A stretch of 64,000 nucleotides of DNA from Cucumis sativus (taxonomy: Eukaryota > Streptophyta > Magnoliopsida > Cucurbitales > Cucurbitaceae). The notes under the pieces were generated by a model. That model saw nothing but the letters and a program-made list of their open reading frames with translations. It had not been told where the DNA came from and did no database searches. Below, one piece after another: positions 1 to 12,700 of this stretch (positions within the stretch are counted from its first letter, which is position 1; the number at the start of each line of letters is the position of its first letter). The stretch covers positions 2,666,001 to 2,730,000 of the forward strand of contig NC_026658.2 in assembly GCF_000004075.3 (NCBI RefSeq), given 5' to 3'. A program made the translations under genes and the position numbers.

Positions 1-289
1 GTCATTTTAAAATTATAGCAAGATTTCCTCATTGAACCAAAGTTTAACCTCCCATTATATTTTTCTTTATCAAGGAGTCAAATTTTTGCCTTGATGTGGA
101 GGATGAAAATTTTCAAGGTGAAATCTTTTGTCTAACTGGTTCCCCATGGTAGGGTTCACCTTGGACACGTTAAGGAAAATGCCTAATTTGATGAGGTTGT
201 GGCGTTGAATTTTGTGTAAAATGACTATTGAGTACCTGGATTATAAGTTTTGGGGTCTACTAAGCCCATGTTTGTGTTGACTTGTTTCT

Positions 290-660
290 TTTGATAAGTT
301 TGGTACTGAGTTGGCTACACATAGTGCTTGTATAGAGATGATCAAGAAGTTCCTCACTCACTCCCTTTGAGGAAAGAAGGAATGTTTCTCTTTTCTTTTT
401 TCTCTTTTTTTTGTGATTTTGTGGGTTCAAGGAGAGAGGCATAATAGAATCTTTAGAGAGAAGGAGCTTAATCCTTCTGACATTTTGCCCCTCGCTAGAT
501 TATATGTTTCTTTGGGGGTCTCAGTTACGAAGTCTTTTTGTAATTATTCTCTTAGTTTAATATTTCTTCATCAGAGACATTTTTTGAGGGGAAGAAAGGT
601 TGTAGGTTATGCAAGATTTCAACTCGAGTGCATTGGCTAAAAGGGAAGTGATTGTCTATG
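290..660 (+). mobile_element. LINE 3' fragment
   Basis: In plus-strand translation this stretch resembles the C-terminal end of plant non-LTR retrotransposon polyproteins: a tract like WxxGERxNRIFREKEL followed by VSLGVSVTKSFCNYSL. A second, opposite-strand copy of the same end occurs at 2131-2440. Stops and indels interrupt it, so it is a dead fragment. It lies in the long intron of the EMF2 gene that continues beyond base 1. Confidence 0.55.
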
Positions 661-766
661 ATGCTTTCACACAATAGAAACTCAACATGAATTCATATGA
701 ATCTTAATAGAACTTGCATCAAGATAAAATATCTGCAGTGGCAGAAAAAAAACATGTAAAGCATAC

Positions 767-3700
767 TGTCTCGGGTCTGCACGTTCAATCGATAATTTTC
801 TCGTCTTGGCAAATTGAAGCATAGTTGGTGCGACATTGTGCCCTGATATTGATTGTACGCAGTCAGGATCATAGGATGAATGCAGAGTGGTACTTAAAAA
901 ACCTGCAATATTAATGTTATATGTGACATTATCTAGAAACATTAAAACGTGGATACCAGCATTCGATGGTGGCATTCTCACCTGATATTTGAGCCTTTTC
1001 ACCTTTGCTAGATTGAGCATCTGAAACAAGAAGGTGGTTGCTCAATAATGATATCTGTACAAGAAGGAACTACATAAAATCAAGTGCCAGAGGCGGCCAA
1101 GCTAAGAAACTCTCTCCAAAGCCCTTTTTCAGACTTGAGATAGAATTGTCAGAGGGTACTATTGGAAAAAAGATCTCAACGACAGTTTCAAACAAAAATA
1201 ATTAAGCAAATTATCCTGCCAAGAGAACATCCATTTACGTGTAAATCTGGTCTCACCATCCTCAAATCAGAACCTTAAAGGATAACTGATACAAAAGTCA
1301 AGGCTCAGGTTTCGTGAGCTCCAAAGATGCATATATATTAGGCTAAGCTCTAGAACATTCTCCATATCTATGTACTTCATTTCAATAACACAACTGAACT
1401 ATAAAAGGTGCATTAATACTGTTGACCATTCTAACATTTCTTCAAATACCCTTACTACTAAGTAGGTGGATGGAAAACATTTATCCTTACCCCATCATTT
1501 CCCTCTTCTATTATCTCTCTCTTCTCTCTCTCATCTGCTTCAAACTATGGCCTGACACTTCTACTTCCAATGATTTAACAAAACAAAAATCAATGATGAC
1601 AAACTTGTTCCTCATCTAGTTCATTCTCCTGATAAGCTCATAGATATAATTCTCACGATTACCAGCATCTCCTTGTTCAACACAGTAATTCCTCTTCTTT
1701 TCCAATCCACCCAAAGGTGCCTTCACTTAAATGCCCATAGGAAGTTATTTGCCTCTTTAAAATGCCAAAGCCTGCTCCACAATGGAGTTTAGCTTTCCAT
1801 AACCCCAATCTCTTAAACTACTTCCCTTCTTTTCCATTCTCACTTACAAATCCCTCATTCTTATTTCCCTCATGGACTACTCCGGGCTATTCTGGTCCTG
1901 TGGTTTATGAAGATGTGAAGTATTATTAAATCTAGAACTTGGTATACGAATTTGGTACCATGGAATGACGAACTAGGTTGTTTTACATGCGAGAACTATA
2001 TGTTAATAATCTTATTTGTTGGGTATCATGCTATTGTTGCATTATTTATTGTCAATAAGATCAACTCACATTTGTAGAATGTGAAATTTGAAGTCATTTT
2101 TCATTGAAGTTTTTGTTTCCTTGGGAAAATAATTCTTTTTTTTTAGGATGAAAACACCATTAATTGAGAAAAAAAAAATGAAAGAATACAAGGGCAAACA
2201 TAAAAAAACCAGTCCAAAGAAGCAACCCCATTAAAAGAAAGGGGACCAACTAAGTAAAATGTTTCCTACAGAATAATTACAATATCTCTTTGAAATTGAA
2301 GACCAAAGAGACACATGAAATATAACCAAAGACAAAATTTCACTATGCATCCTTTCCCTTCCCCAGAACACTCGATCGTTCCTCACCCCCAAATGTCCCA
2401 CATGACCACACACACCCCGGCAAACCAAAGAAAACCCCTTTTATCTCTGAAGAGCGGATGGAGGAGGAACTCCTCGATCGCCGCTTTGACACTCCGCAAA
2501 CCAATCAAACTAATACCGAACTCCTGAAGGAAATAATATATTGACAGTTAACTTGCCATACTATATCCATTTTCACCCTAAACTATCAATCTAATCAGAT
2601 CTTAAAGTATCTTTTATATTTGGTACAAGTTCTGCACATGCATCAACTAATTTTAAATGCAATGTGGAGCCTCAATAGAGCAGAGGTATTTGGAACTGAA
2701 ATTGGAAGAGGGGAAGAACGGGTAGCTTTAGAGATTGGAGAATGGAAGAAGAGGACTAAGAGGGTATTAAAGAAGAGAGGGGAAAAAAATGAAGAAATAG
2801 AGAGTTTTAGGCGATGGATTGTAGAAAATGAGAGGGGAAAGTCAGGAAATGGAAGAGGGAAAGAGAGTATGGATAAACTTTTTCTATCCACGTACTAAAC
2901 GGCAAGTGTACTTTAATTTGTTGAAAGGTTGGGGGCATTAATGGGACCTTTTAGGTTTTAAGGTTATTATTGAAATGAGGTAGAAAATTCAAGACTATTT
3001 TCTATTATTTAGCCTACAAAAAGAAGCATTTTCTCTGAATTAAGGTTTTAATAACAGGAAGCTAGAAACTATTTATTGAAATGATGAAAGTAAACAAAAG
3101 AGAGTAGCTCAAGAGCCAAGTAAAAACAATTTTAAAAAAATGTGTGCGGAGTTTCAAGAGGAAGTTACAGAAGTGGCAATCTCCTAAATGTTTTCTAAGA
3201 AACCCTTGGACAGCCCTGATTACTTCTAACAAAATTTCCCACAACCTTTAAACTATCAGCAAAACTCTAGGACAGAGCATCCCCTACCAGGATACGCTTC
3301 AAACAAACCATTTTCCTACCATTTGAAAGACATGGTTGACAAGGGTGATCACTGCTTTTGCATGTGAAGATAGCTATCAGTGTAGACAGGATTAAAAGCC
3401 AAACCAACTAAAGGAATGTAAAGAGGATTCTGTGCTCCATCACAGAAAGTTTTCTCTTGATGGAAATGGTGTAATTGCAACAAAAATTGGAGACAAGGTA
3501 AGTAGGTCATATAACCCACCTTCAATTGGTACAAATAATTGCCAAATCAATTTTGCAAAAACGACTACGATGGCTCTGTTAGAATACTTTCTAACAAGAA
3601 TCAATATCTGAAATATATTGAGACTTAATGAAGAAGTACAATATGATCCATGTTTATGGTACTTGGGACCCTATCTTGAGAATACTACTCAAGACCTAAC

Positions 3701-6700
3701 TATTCAACAACCTCCTATTTTGTAACCACTATTCTTAGTAACAGCCTAATTATCTAATTACCCTTATATCCCTAACCCTATACTAATCTTGGTATCTAAC
3801 ATTACCCCACCCTTCAAAACACCTTGTCCTGAAGTTGTGCTTACAAACATGATCACAAAATTGGGCAACTTTTTTTTCTCTACCAACAATCCCCAGCAGT
3901 CTGCTCTTCAATGTTGGAAAAGAAATCCTTCCCTTCAGCTTTGGAAAGCTCTTGGCTCCAATTAGTTCCATTGACTTCAGCCCATAGTCCAGAATCATCT
4001 TCCTTCAGCCCATAAAGCAGCCCAATATTCTTGAATCTTCTCTTTTCCAAACACATTGCCATAGTTAACCCTTTGCATATCCCTAGGTGTTTAATTTTCA
4101 ACCTCTTCTTCTCTACTGTGCTAGGCCCATAATCAAATTGTTGTGCCGAACTCCTGTTATCTTGGGCAGCACACCTTTACCCTCCTTAAAAACAGCCATG
4201 AGCTTCCACCAGTACAAACCCATAATCAAGCCCAAAATCATACCGTTGCTGGTTTCATTCCCTACACCCACCTACAGGCACGTTTTTCTTCTCTTCCATT
4301 TCTGGAACTCACCACCCTCTTCATCTACAAAATGCTGGGCCTCCAATGTTTTATTTAGAATAAGTTGAAGCCCATTCGAAATGGTAAAACCCAAGATTTT
4401 GGTGTTAAATTATTTTGCCCTAACCCTCTTTCCTATCAATTTCCACCACGTAATTGACCCCATATCCTGCTTCTCCCACCTCTACACGCATTTCACCCCT
4501 ATTCCAGATCACCTTCTCAGGCTTCTCCTGCCATTATCAGCGTCGTCGACTGCCGTAACTCGGCATTGACTGCCATGACCAACACTTCCACTCTCATCGA
4601 CTTCCCCTTAACTCCTTCTGGCATAGTCAACAGCAATTCAATCTGCCGAAGTCTTCGCCATCCCAACCATTGAACTGCCGACGTCTTCTTTCTTCAAAAC
4701 AGACACCTTCTACTTCTTTGAGCAACAACTTTTTCTTCACTCGAGTCTTCATTTCAGGCCTCACAAGCAATTGTCGTCGACCTTCCTCTATAGTTCCTTC
4801 TCGGTCACTCTTCACCAACCTCTTCATCATCTCTATACAGCCATTGCAACCACGCTTTCCTCAAGATTTTATCTTCCACCATGCTAGTTGTCGCAATTTT
4901 CTCTTCCTGTTGTTCTGACACATCTCCGCTAGTGTTAGGTATTTCTTTATAACTTTCTTTTCAACTGCCTATACTATTTGAAGAGAGATCGAGATCTTAT
5001 TGAAGTCTGAGGGACGAAGAGACAAGCATGCTCACATGATGAAAAAGAAAACCAAGCGCGGGTGGAGGAAGAAAGTTGTAAAGAAATATCTAACACCAAC
5101 AAAGGAAAAATATCCAAGTCTATGGAACTTGATAAAAACATCCGCAAACTTGGATCATATTTTGTAAAGAAGACAACGCTCAACAGAGAAAAACCAAGTG
5201 CGGGTGGAGGGGGTCCCAAGTACCCTAAACTTGGATCATATTGTAGTTCTTTTTCATCATGTGAACATGTTTATGGAACTTGGGACCCCCTCTCTTGAGA
5301 ATACTACACAAGACCTAACTACTCAACAACTTCCCCTTTCTTCACTCACTAACCTCCTATTTATAACCATTACTCTTAGTAACCGCCTAATTATCTAATT
5401 ACTCTTGTACCCCTAACCCTATACTAATCTTGGTATCTAACAGGCTCCACCGAAATAGCGATCCAAAAAATTGCAACTCCACACTCTACCAAAAATAGTG
5501 GCACAGAATAAGCCTACAAATCTCAAAAGGTAGTACAGAAGAAAATATAATGAAGGAGAAAAAATAACGAAGAAGCACATACCATCCGCCTTGTCCGAAT
5601 ATTCAGACTCTACAACAAAAGGATGTATGTGCTTTGCACTTTGAACTGCGCTCTTAGCCTTTTTACGTCTGAGAGGCCTTGAGCTGAAAAAACATATTTA
5701 GCGATAAAAGCTTCTCATTAACATCAAGGGGTTAAGCATCATAACTTATAATATCCAAAATTTCAGAGTCCACATGACTTACCAGAAGAAGAATGTTTGC
5801 TGCTTTGGATCAATGCCATCTGCGATGATCTGATAGAAAATCAACTACTGTCATTGCCAAGCCAACACAAATAACTAGACCTTACTAAATACTAAAGCGC
5901 CTTCTTTCAAACAATAGATTATTTCTTAATCTGAAAGACTGAATCATTCCCCCTGTTATAAAGATACTCCGTGTCCTTCCAACAATATATAAGGCTACCT
6001 ATTATCCATCAGTATAGGAGGAGGGCAATAACGTAATTGAGGGAGGAAGTTAGTTATGCATGAGTGAGGAACATAAATATTATGTAATGATGAGGGGACC
6101 ACGAGAGAGGTTAAAGCGTATTTTGGGGAAGGAAAGGGTAGTATAAGTAGCTGAGGTTGTGTTCCCATTTTCTTTTAGCTGGGAATTAGTCTGAGACTCT
6201 CACAGTGAGAAAGGTTTGTAGTCTTAGGGGTTTTCTTCATATCAATAAGAATTTGTATTGTAAGGGAAACCTTACACAATAGGATACAACTCTTGGCGTA
6301 TTTAGCATCAGATTCAGTTTTATGTGCCTTCTTTGTTAATGAGGAAACAGAAATTTCATTGATAGGATTCAGTTAATGTGTTATCCACTGTAAAGATAGA
6401 AGTTTTTACTTGAGACAGCAAATACACATGCTTGCACAATATTGTAACTTTACCTTTCCAAATTATCTCAAATCAAGGATTGTAAATGTGGACCAATCTA
6501 AAGTAAATGAAGAAAGAAGTAAACAAGTCCTAGACCAGTAGATGTTATATCGAAGAACTGACGTATGCATGTTGGTAAGAGAAGTACTCAAATAATACAT
6601 CTGAAACTGTTCCTACCTCAGACCTCCAAACATCAGTCTTCATGGAAACGTTTACAGCTTGGTACTCTTCGGTTACCTACCAAAACTTGATCAAATCAAT

Positions 6701-9700
6701 GTTTACGCACCCACAAATAGATGATTAAAACCTATTTGATATTCAAGAAAGTTACTAACCCAAAATTCAAAGTTGAAGAGATCGTGTAATGATAACAAGT
6801 GGCATCTCAAGCCCTGTAAAAGAGATAGAATGAGTTCTTTAACATTTCACATTCACAAGATTTTTAACATTTTACATTCACCAACATAGTTCTGCTATGT
6901 ACAGCCTCACATTCATAGAAAGAGACAAAATTACCTTAAAGCTTGCACATTTGATCAAGCAAAATGGACAGGAAAAGTCTTCAGTTACTGCAAGTAAAAA
7001 TGCAACGTGAATAAAGTCAAAACAAGCAACATAAACAGAGGATAGAAAGGAAACAAGTGGTGACAGGCAGAGAAGGAAGAGAAATTTTTTTCTAAAAGTA
7101 GCATCATTAATTGAAGAAATGGTAGTCTATCATTAATTGAAGGAAAATCACAGAAATAAACAGAACAATAATAAGTCACCCCCATAAGTGATAAAAGAAA
7201 GTTTCAAGATAATTTTCCAACCCCCTCCCCCCATATCAAAATAAAATAAAAGCACCCAATGTAACTAAAAAATAAAACAAAGACATCCATCTTGATAAGG
7301 CTAACCCCGTAAATACCTGATAATTGGAGAGGGGAAAAACAAAAAATGAGACAATTGTAAGCAAGGGAAATACCACACCTTCAGTTTTCTGCAATCTGTT
7401 GTTGTAGTATCTATAATTAAAAATAACATTTCCTGCCCTCAACCTGAAACATAAAGAACAAGAAAGCAAATGTAATGTATACATTATTCCATAAACATAA
7501 AACCATTTTGAATTATGATCTGATCAGCAGCAAATAAACAATTTTTGGACAAAAATTGCCACAACAAATTTTGAGACATACAAACTAAACTAATTTCCTG
7601 AGAACCAGATACAGATATTACATTTCAATGTCCAGACCAGATTACAGGCACGTTGACTAATCTTACGGGACAACCAGCCTGACTCTACTGCATTTAGGTG
7701 TTAGTTAAGGAAACTCGTAGGAAATTAATTTCTAGGTAGGTGGCCACTGGCCACCATGGATTAAACTCGCGACCTCTAATTTAGTTATTGAGACTAATTG
7801 AGACTATGTCTTCTTTTTTACCATTAGGTCAACCCATGATGGTTAAGACCAATTTATTCAATCATTAAACTCTCAGCTAAATTCCTAGGTGAATTGCTTA
7901 GTTGTTGCAGAGGACACTATATTGTGCAGAAAAGTAGGGGTAAATGAACTTGGACAACTTTTTCAACATTCCTGATGAAACTTTTAGTTCAATTAGGAGT
8001 TCAGTTCTATTTTACTCCCAGATAAGTTGTTAGTTTGTTTAGGAGTTTATATTAGGAGTCTTTAGTGTCTTAAAATCCAAATTTGATAGGGTCCCAAATT
8101 CTGATTGGAATTCTAGGTTTGCGATTTTTTTTTATATATATATTTATACATATATATACAAAGGCATCCAAAAAGGCAACCCAGAAAAAGAACTCCACTA
8201 AAGAAGGGGTTTCCATCTAGGTAAAATATTTTCTATAGAATAGAATTCAAGGACACAGATGTACAACCTATAAACAGATCCTGTTCAAGTAAGGTCGTAA
8301 AATATTTCCTATAGTGTAATTACAAAAAACTTTCGAAGCTGAAGCCCAAAGAGAAACATGAGACCTCACCAAGAACCAAACTTGACAAGGGGTCCCTCTC
8401 CACACCCCAAACACTTTATTGATTTAATGGAGGTAATTCTAAGTCTGCATTTGAATCCAATGGGGGTCCAGATAACTTCAGTTTATTCGTTCCAAATTTT
8501 TAGTTTGATTTTCCATACAGGTAGCCAAAAAATCTGAATGGATCAATAGTTGTGAAACACCCTTCATCCTCTTTTTAAACCCCAAGAATTTGATACCTTA
8601 AGAAATCCCATGTGCTCAAATAACACGCTCAGAGGCATAAAAAAGATATTGACTACTGCCGTTGGATTTTGTGGAGTGCCCGTTTGCCCATTCTCTGCGA
8701 AACAAATGCTTGAGTTTGTTTGGGTTATGTTCAGCTCTTGATGGAGAATGTTGCATCATGATTGATGCAGTGCACCTGTGCTCGTAAATCTCCCATTCCA
8801 AGATAAAGGCTAAGTTTTTTGGCAGACTTGTTTCCTTACCGTGTTGTGGGGAATTTAGCTCAAAAGGAATAGGAAAATTTTAGGGAGGTTAAGACTTAGG
8901 AGTTCGTGGGAAGAGGTTGGGAAGGTAGCTAGGTTTAATGCATCCATGTGGGTTTATTGTTTATTATCCAACCTTCTGCAATTATGACTTCCGTTTGATC
9001 CTTTTGAACTAGTCTGTTTCAATTGTTAGTGTTTGAACTTCTTTTTCATTTTTTCTCAGTGAAAGCTCAATTTCTTACCCACAAAAGTAGTAATAATAAT
9101 CTTAAGTTAACTTGATTTATTTCCTACCACTTTCCTAAACCTGAGAAGAATGGTCAAAGAAGTAACGATACTTTTCTTTATACTAAGAATTAAAATTGCT
9201 TTGAAATGATCAAATATACAAATGGAAATATCCTAAAGAAAACACCAAGAGAGCTACGAAAACCCTCTCCAATTGGCACAATCTAAAAAAACACCATAAT
9301 TATTGATTAGTAAAAGCTACATGGAGAGAGAAGATCTTCAAAAGAAAGAAACAAGAACAAAAATCTCCCCCACATCAACCCCTTGAAGATCGTTCAAAAA
9401 TGAAATTTTCCGCCTAGCAGCAAGAAGCTATAAAAAGTTATTATAAAAGCTCCCTGACAAAGGTAACCTCTATGATAACTGTGGTTCTTGATTTTGGTTT
9501 TTGAAAATTAAGCTTAAGACACCCCTTCAGTAACTTTTTAAAGTTGTTTTCAATATCTAATTCGAATTATCAATTCTAAAAATAATTAAGAGAGAAAAGA
9601 ATGGTTATTAAAACTTGTTCCTGTTTTGGGAATTTAGTCACAAATTCAAGTGTCTTTTAAGAAAAATAAAATTTATAGCAAAAAAATGACAAGGCCACAA

Positions 9701-12700
9701 TTATTTTTTTTTTTTTTGAAACAGAGACAAGCATCTTTATTGATAGTAAACTCAAAATACAAGAGAGTTATCCAGTGAGAGTAATAGAAAATCCTAGAAA
9801 GGGGAGAGAGAGAGGATCAATAGGTGCACCCGAACATCTCAACTAGGTTGACTCCCCCTTAGCACCCTCATCATATCCAAAATAAAATAAAGATACTAAG
9901 GTCATGCAAAGTTATCAAACAGCCTTAAATTACAATGATGTTAAAAATAAATTGATTGATTGATTGATTTTTTATATTAAAAAAGGTAGAAGGAGGAGGA
10001 GGAAAAAAATAACCAAACAAAACAGAGGAAAGGGTAATACCGAATCACATTAGACAGTGATGAGGAAGGTTTTTCGTTGTACGTGTATGAATCATATGGA
10101 GATTTATCCCTAGAACCAAGCTCTTCTGCAGATATTGTTACCTGTACTTGATGTGCTGTATGCTTTTGAGACCCAAAAATTAAAAAAGAAAAGCAAAGAT
10201 AAGTGAAGCGCTGAAAATACTTGATATCATGAGTAGAATAAATTAAAATTGATAGTCAAAACAGACCATAGAATCAGAATTATATGGAATTTGAAATCCT
10301 ACACACTTCTCTCCATCGACGCAACTTGTCTGCAAGACATAAGATAAAAACTAATAACATAGCAAGTAGTGAATAAGAGATTTGAGTGTTATCGCCAGCT
10401 AAACATAAGTAAGCAGCAAGCAATGAAATGATATAAGAATAGATTTTAATGGAAAAAGAAAAAACAAACAAACATTTGATCAAACCTTCACAACACAAGA
10501 GCGCATGTCAACGCTTGACATAATCTCAGCCCTCTGTCCAAGACCAAAATTTGATGAATTCTGCCATGAAATGTAAAGTGACTCCAGAGGTATCTTGCCC
10601 CATAAGCAGTAACCTGCAACCGCTACCTCCAAAGAAAAGCAATTGTAAAAATTTCAAACCCTTACACACATCTACAAATTCATTGTATTTTTTTTATATA
10701 AGAAACAGTATATTCAAGAAAACAAAAAAGAACAGCCTAAGGGCAAGGAATGAGAGGGCCCTCCCCGAGAAGAACTAACATATAAGCTTCCAGTTGTTGT
10801 AAATCATAGAAATGGTATAATTACAAAGGTGTTTGTTGTAATTGGTCCTTCACCAAGAAGCTGCATGTTGAACCACAGTCCAAAAAGAATCAAAAAGAAT
10901 TATATTTATCATCAAAAATTTACTATTTCTCTCATTCCAAATGCTCCACAAAAGAGATCGATTAGTGCATCTCCACAGGATGTTACCCTTCGGACGAAAA
11001 GCTTTGCTATTGACCCCATCAAGCATCCAACTAGCAGTCTTGCTAGGAAGACAGCAATCCAAATTTAAAATTCTGAACAAGAAAGACCAGCCTTTCATTA
11101 CAAATTCACAATGTAAAAATAATTGGTCCAAAGTCTCCTCATTTCTAAAGCAAAGGCAGCACATAGATGGATTTAGAGTGGCATAATGAAGCTTTCTTTG
11201 GAGCTTATCATGAGTATTAAGACTTCTATAAGATAGGGACCATAAGAAGAATTTAACCTTTTTCGGGACTTTAATCTTCCAAATAGTGCACACCAAGACA
11301 AAGGCGATAGGAGATCTTTTGGTTAAGTTAAGAAAGGTAGACTTCGTAGTGAAAATTCCAGAAGCATTAAGCTCCCATTTAAGACTATCGCACTCACCAT
11401 TCAGACCGAGCAATGGAGACTTTCCAGAATAACAGCAACATTCCAAATTCACTGTCCGACAAATTTCTTCTAAGACCCGAATTCCAGGACTGGCTGGCGG
11501 TACACCAACTAATGTTTTACCCATCTCCCAACATAAAAGCTGCGAAATTGAAGGATATTTCCCTATGCTTAAAAATACCAGCCCACAATCTATAAGACCT
11601 TCCCATATTCGGCAATTTAGTAGGCCACCCATTCAACTCCAAACCATAAATTGCCACGATTATACGCCTCCATAGAGCATTGTCTTCTTTACAAACCTTC
11701 ACAGCCATTTCGTGAGGAGAGCATTGTTATTTTGACGAAAGGACCCAATTCCAAGACCACCACAACAGATCGGGAGTGAAGCAGTGTCCCACTTAACAAG
11801 GTGGACAACCAGCTTACAAGACCCCCATTCCAGACAAAATTCCTAACCGTCTTTTCATTCCTATTAATGACACCAACTGAGGCTTGCATAAGAGAGAAGA
11901 GATAGCAAGGAAGGCTATTCAAAACCGACTGAGCAAGGGTCAATCTACCACCTTTGGAGAGGGAAATACTTCTCCATTTATCGACTTCAATCTGAACCAC
12001 TCCTCAAAGAATTCCAAACATCCTTAACACTGCAGGCCCCGCCCATAGAGAAGCCTAAGTAGGTGAAAGGGAGGGAATCCACTTCGCATCCAAACTTAGT
12101 AGCAAAAACATCCAGCTCCACGCTTGCAAGGTTAATACCTATGATAGAGGTTATGGACAAACCAAACCCCTAAAGTTAACCACAGTCCACCAAGCCTCCA
12201 AGTTTCCAGCATCCCAAGAAGAAAAGAGAAATGTATCATCCGCATACTAAGGTGCGTTAATTCAAAGGGAGAATTTCCAAAGGAGAACCCCTTGATGGTC
12301 CTCTTCTCATTGCAATAGTGAACAAGGCTACTTAGAGCGTCTCCTACGATCGTGAAGAGAAAAGGGGCAAGCAGATCTTCCTGACGAATACCCTTTTTGG
12401 CTATGATCTTTCCCCAAGGTCTACCATTAACAATTATCGAAAAATTAGTCGACGAAAAACAGCCCCAAATCCATCTCCTCCACCTTTTACCAAAACCTTT
12501 TAGTTTCAAAGCCATATCAAGAAAAAAACCAGTCAACCCAGTCGTAGGTTTTCTCAAGGTTGAGCTTCAAGAGGGCTCCTTTGCAGCCTTTCAAAAGCCA
12601 TTCGTCCACTGCCTCCAAGGCAGTCAAGATAACATCAAGAATTTACCTTCCTTCCACAAAGGTCATCCGAGTGTCACTAATAATAGAAGGAAGGACCTTT

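Larger units (their letters stand above)
3577..5442 (-). mobile_element. Small LTR retrotransposon with TSD
   Basis: The element starts TGTTAG and ends CTAACA, and is flanked on both sides by the direct repeat GGCTC (3572-3576 and 5443-5447), a 5-bp target-site duplication. The LTRs share a long similar block: 3650-3801 matches 5268-5442, both ending in the same run before CTAACA. On the minus strand a purine-rich tract (GAAGGGTGGGGTAA) abuts the 3577-3801 LTR, preceded by a LQDKVF-like pol tail, as in Ty3-type elements. The internal part is only about 1.1 kb and has no intact pol gene, so the element cannot move by itself. It lies in the EMF2 intron. Confidence 0.7.

Noticed and set aside
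1..680. EMF2 VEFS-box exon at the left edge
   Set aside because: I looked for the conserved LLQKRQFFHSHRAQPMALEQ motif on the minus strand of 1-766 and did not find it. This stretch is LINE debris in an intron.
10850..11632. 260-codon open frame as a host gene
   Set aside because: Its sequence is the C-terminal part of a LINE polyprotein, with the reverse transcriptase continuing at higher coordinates in broken frames.
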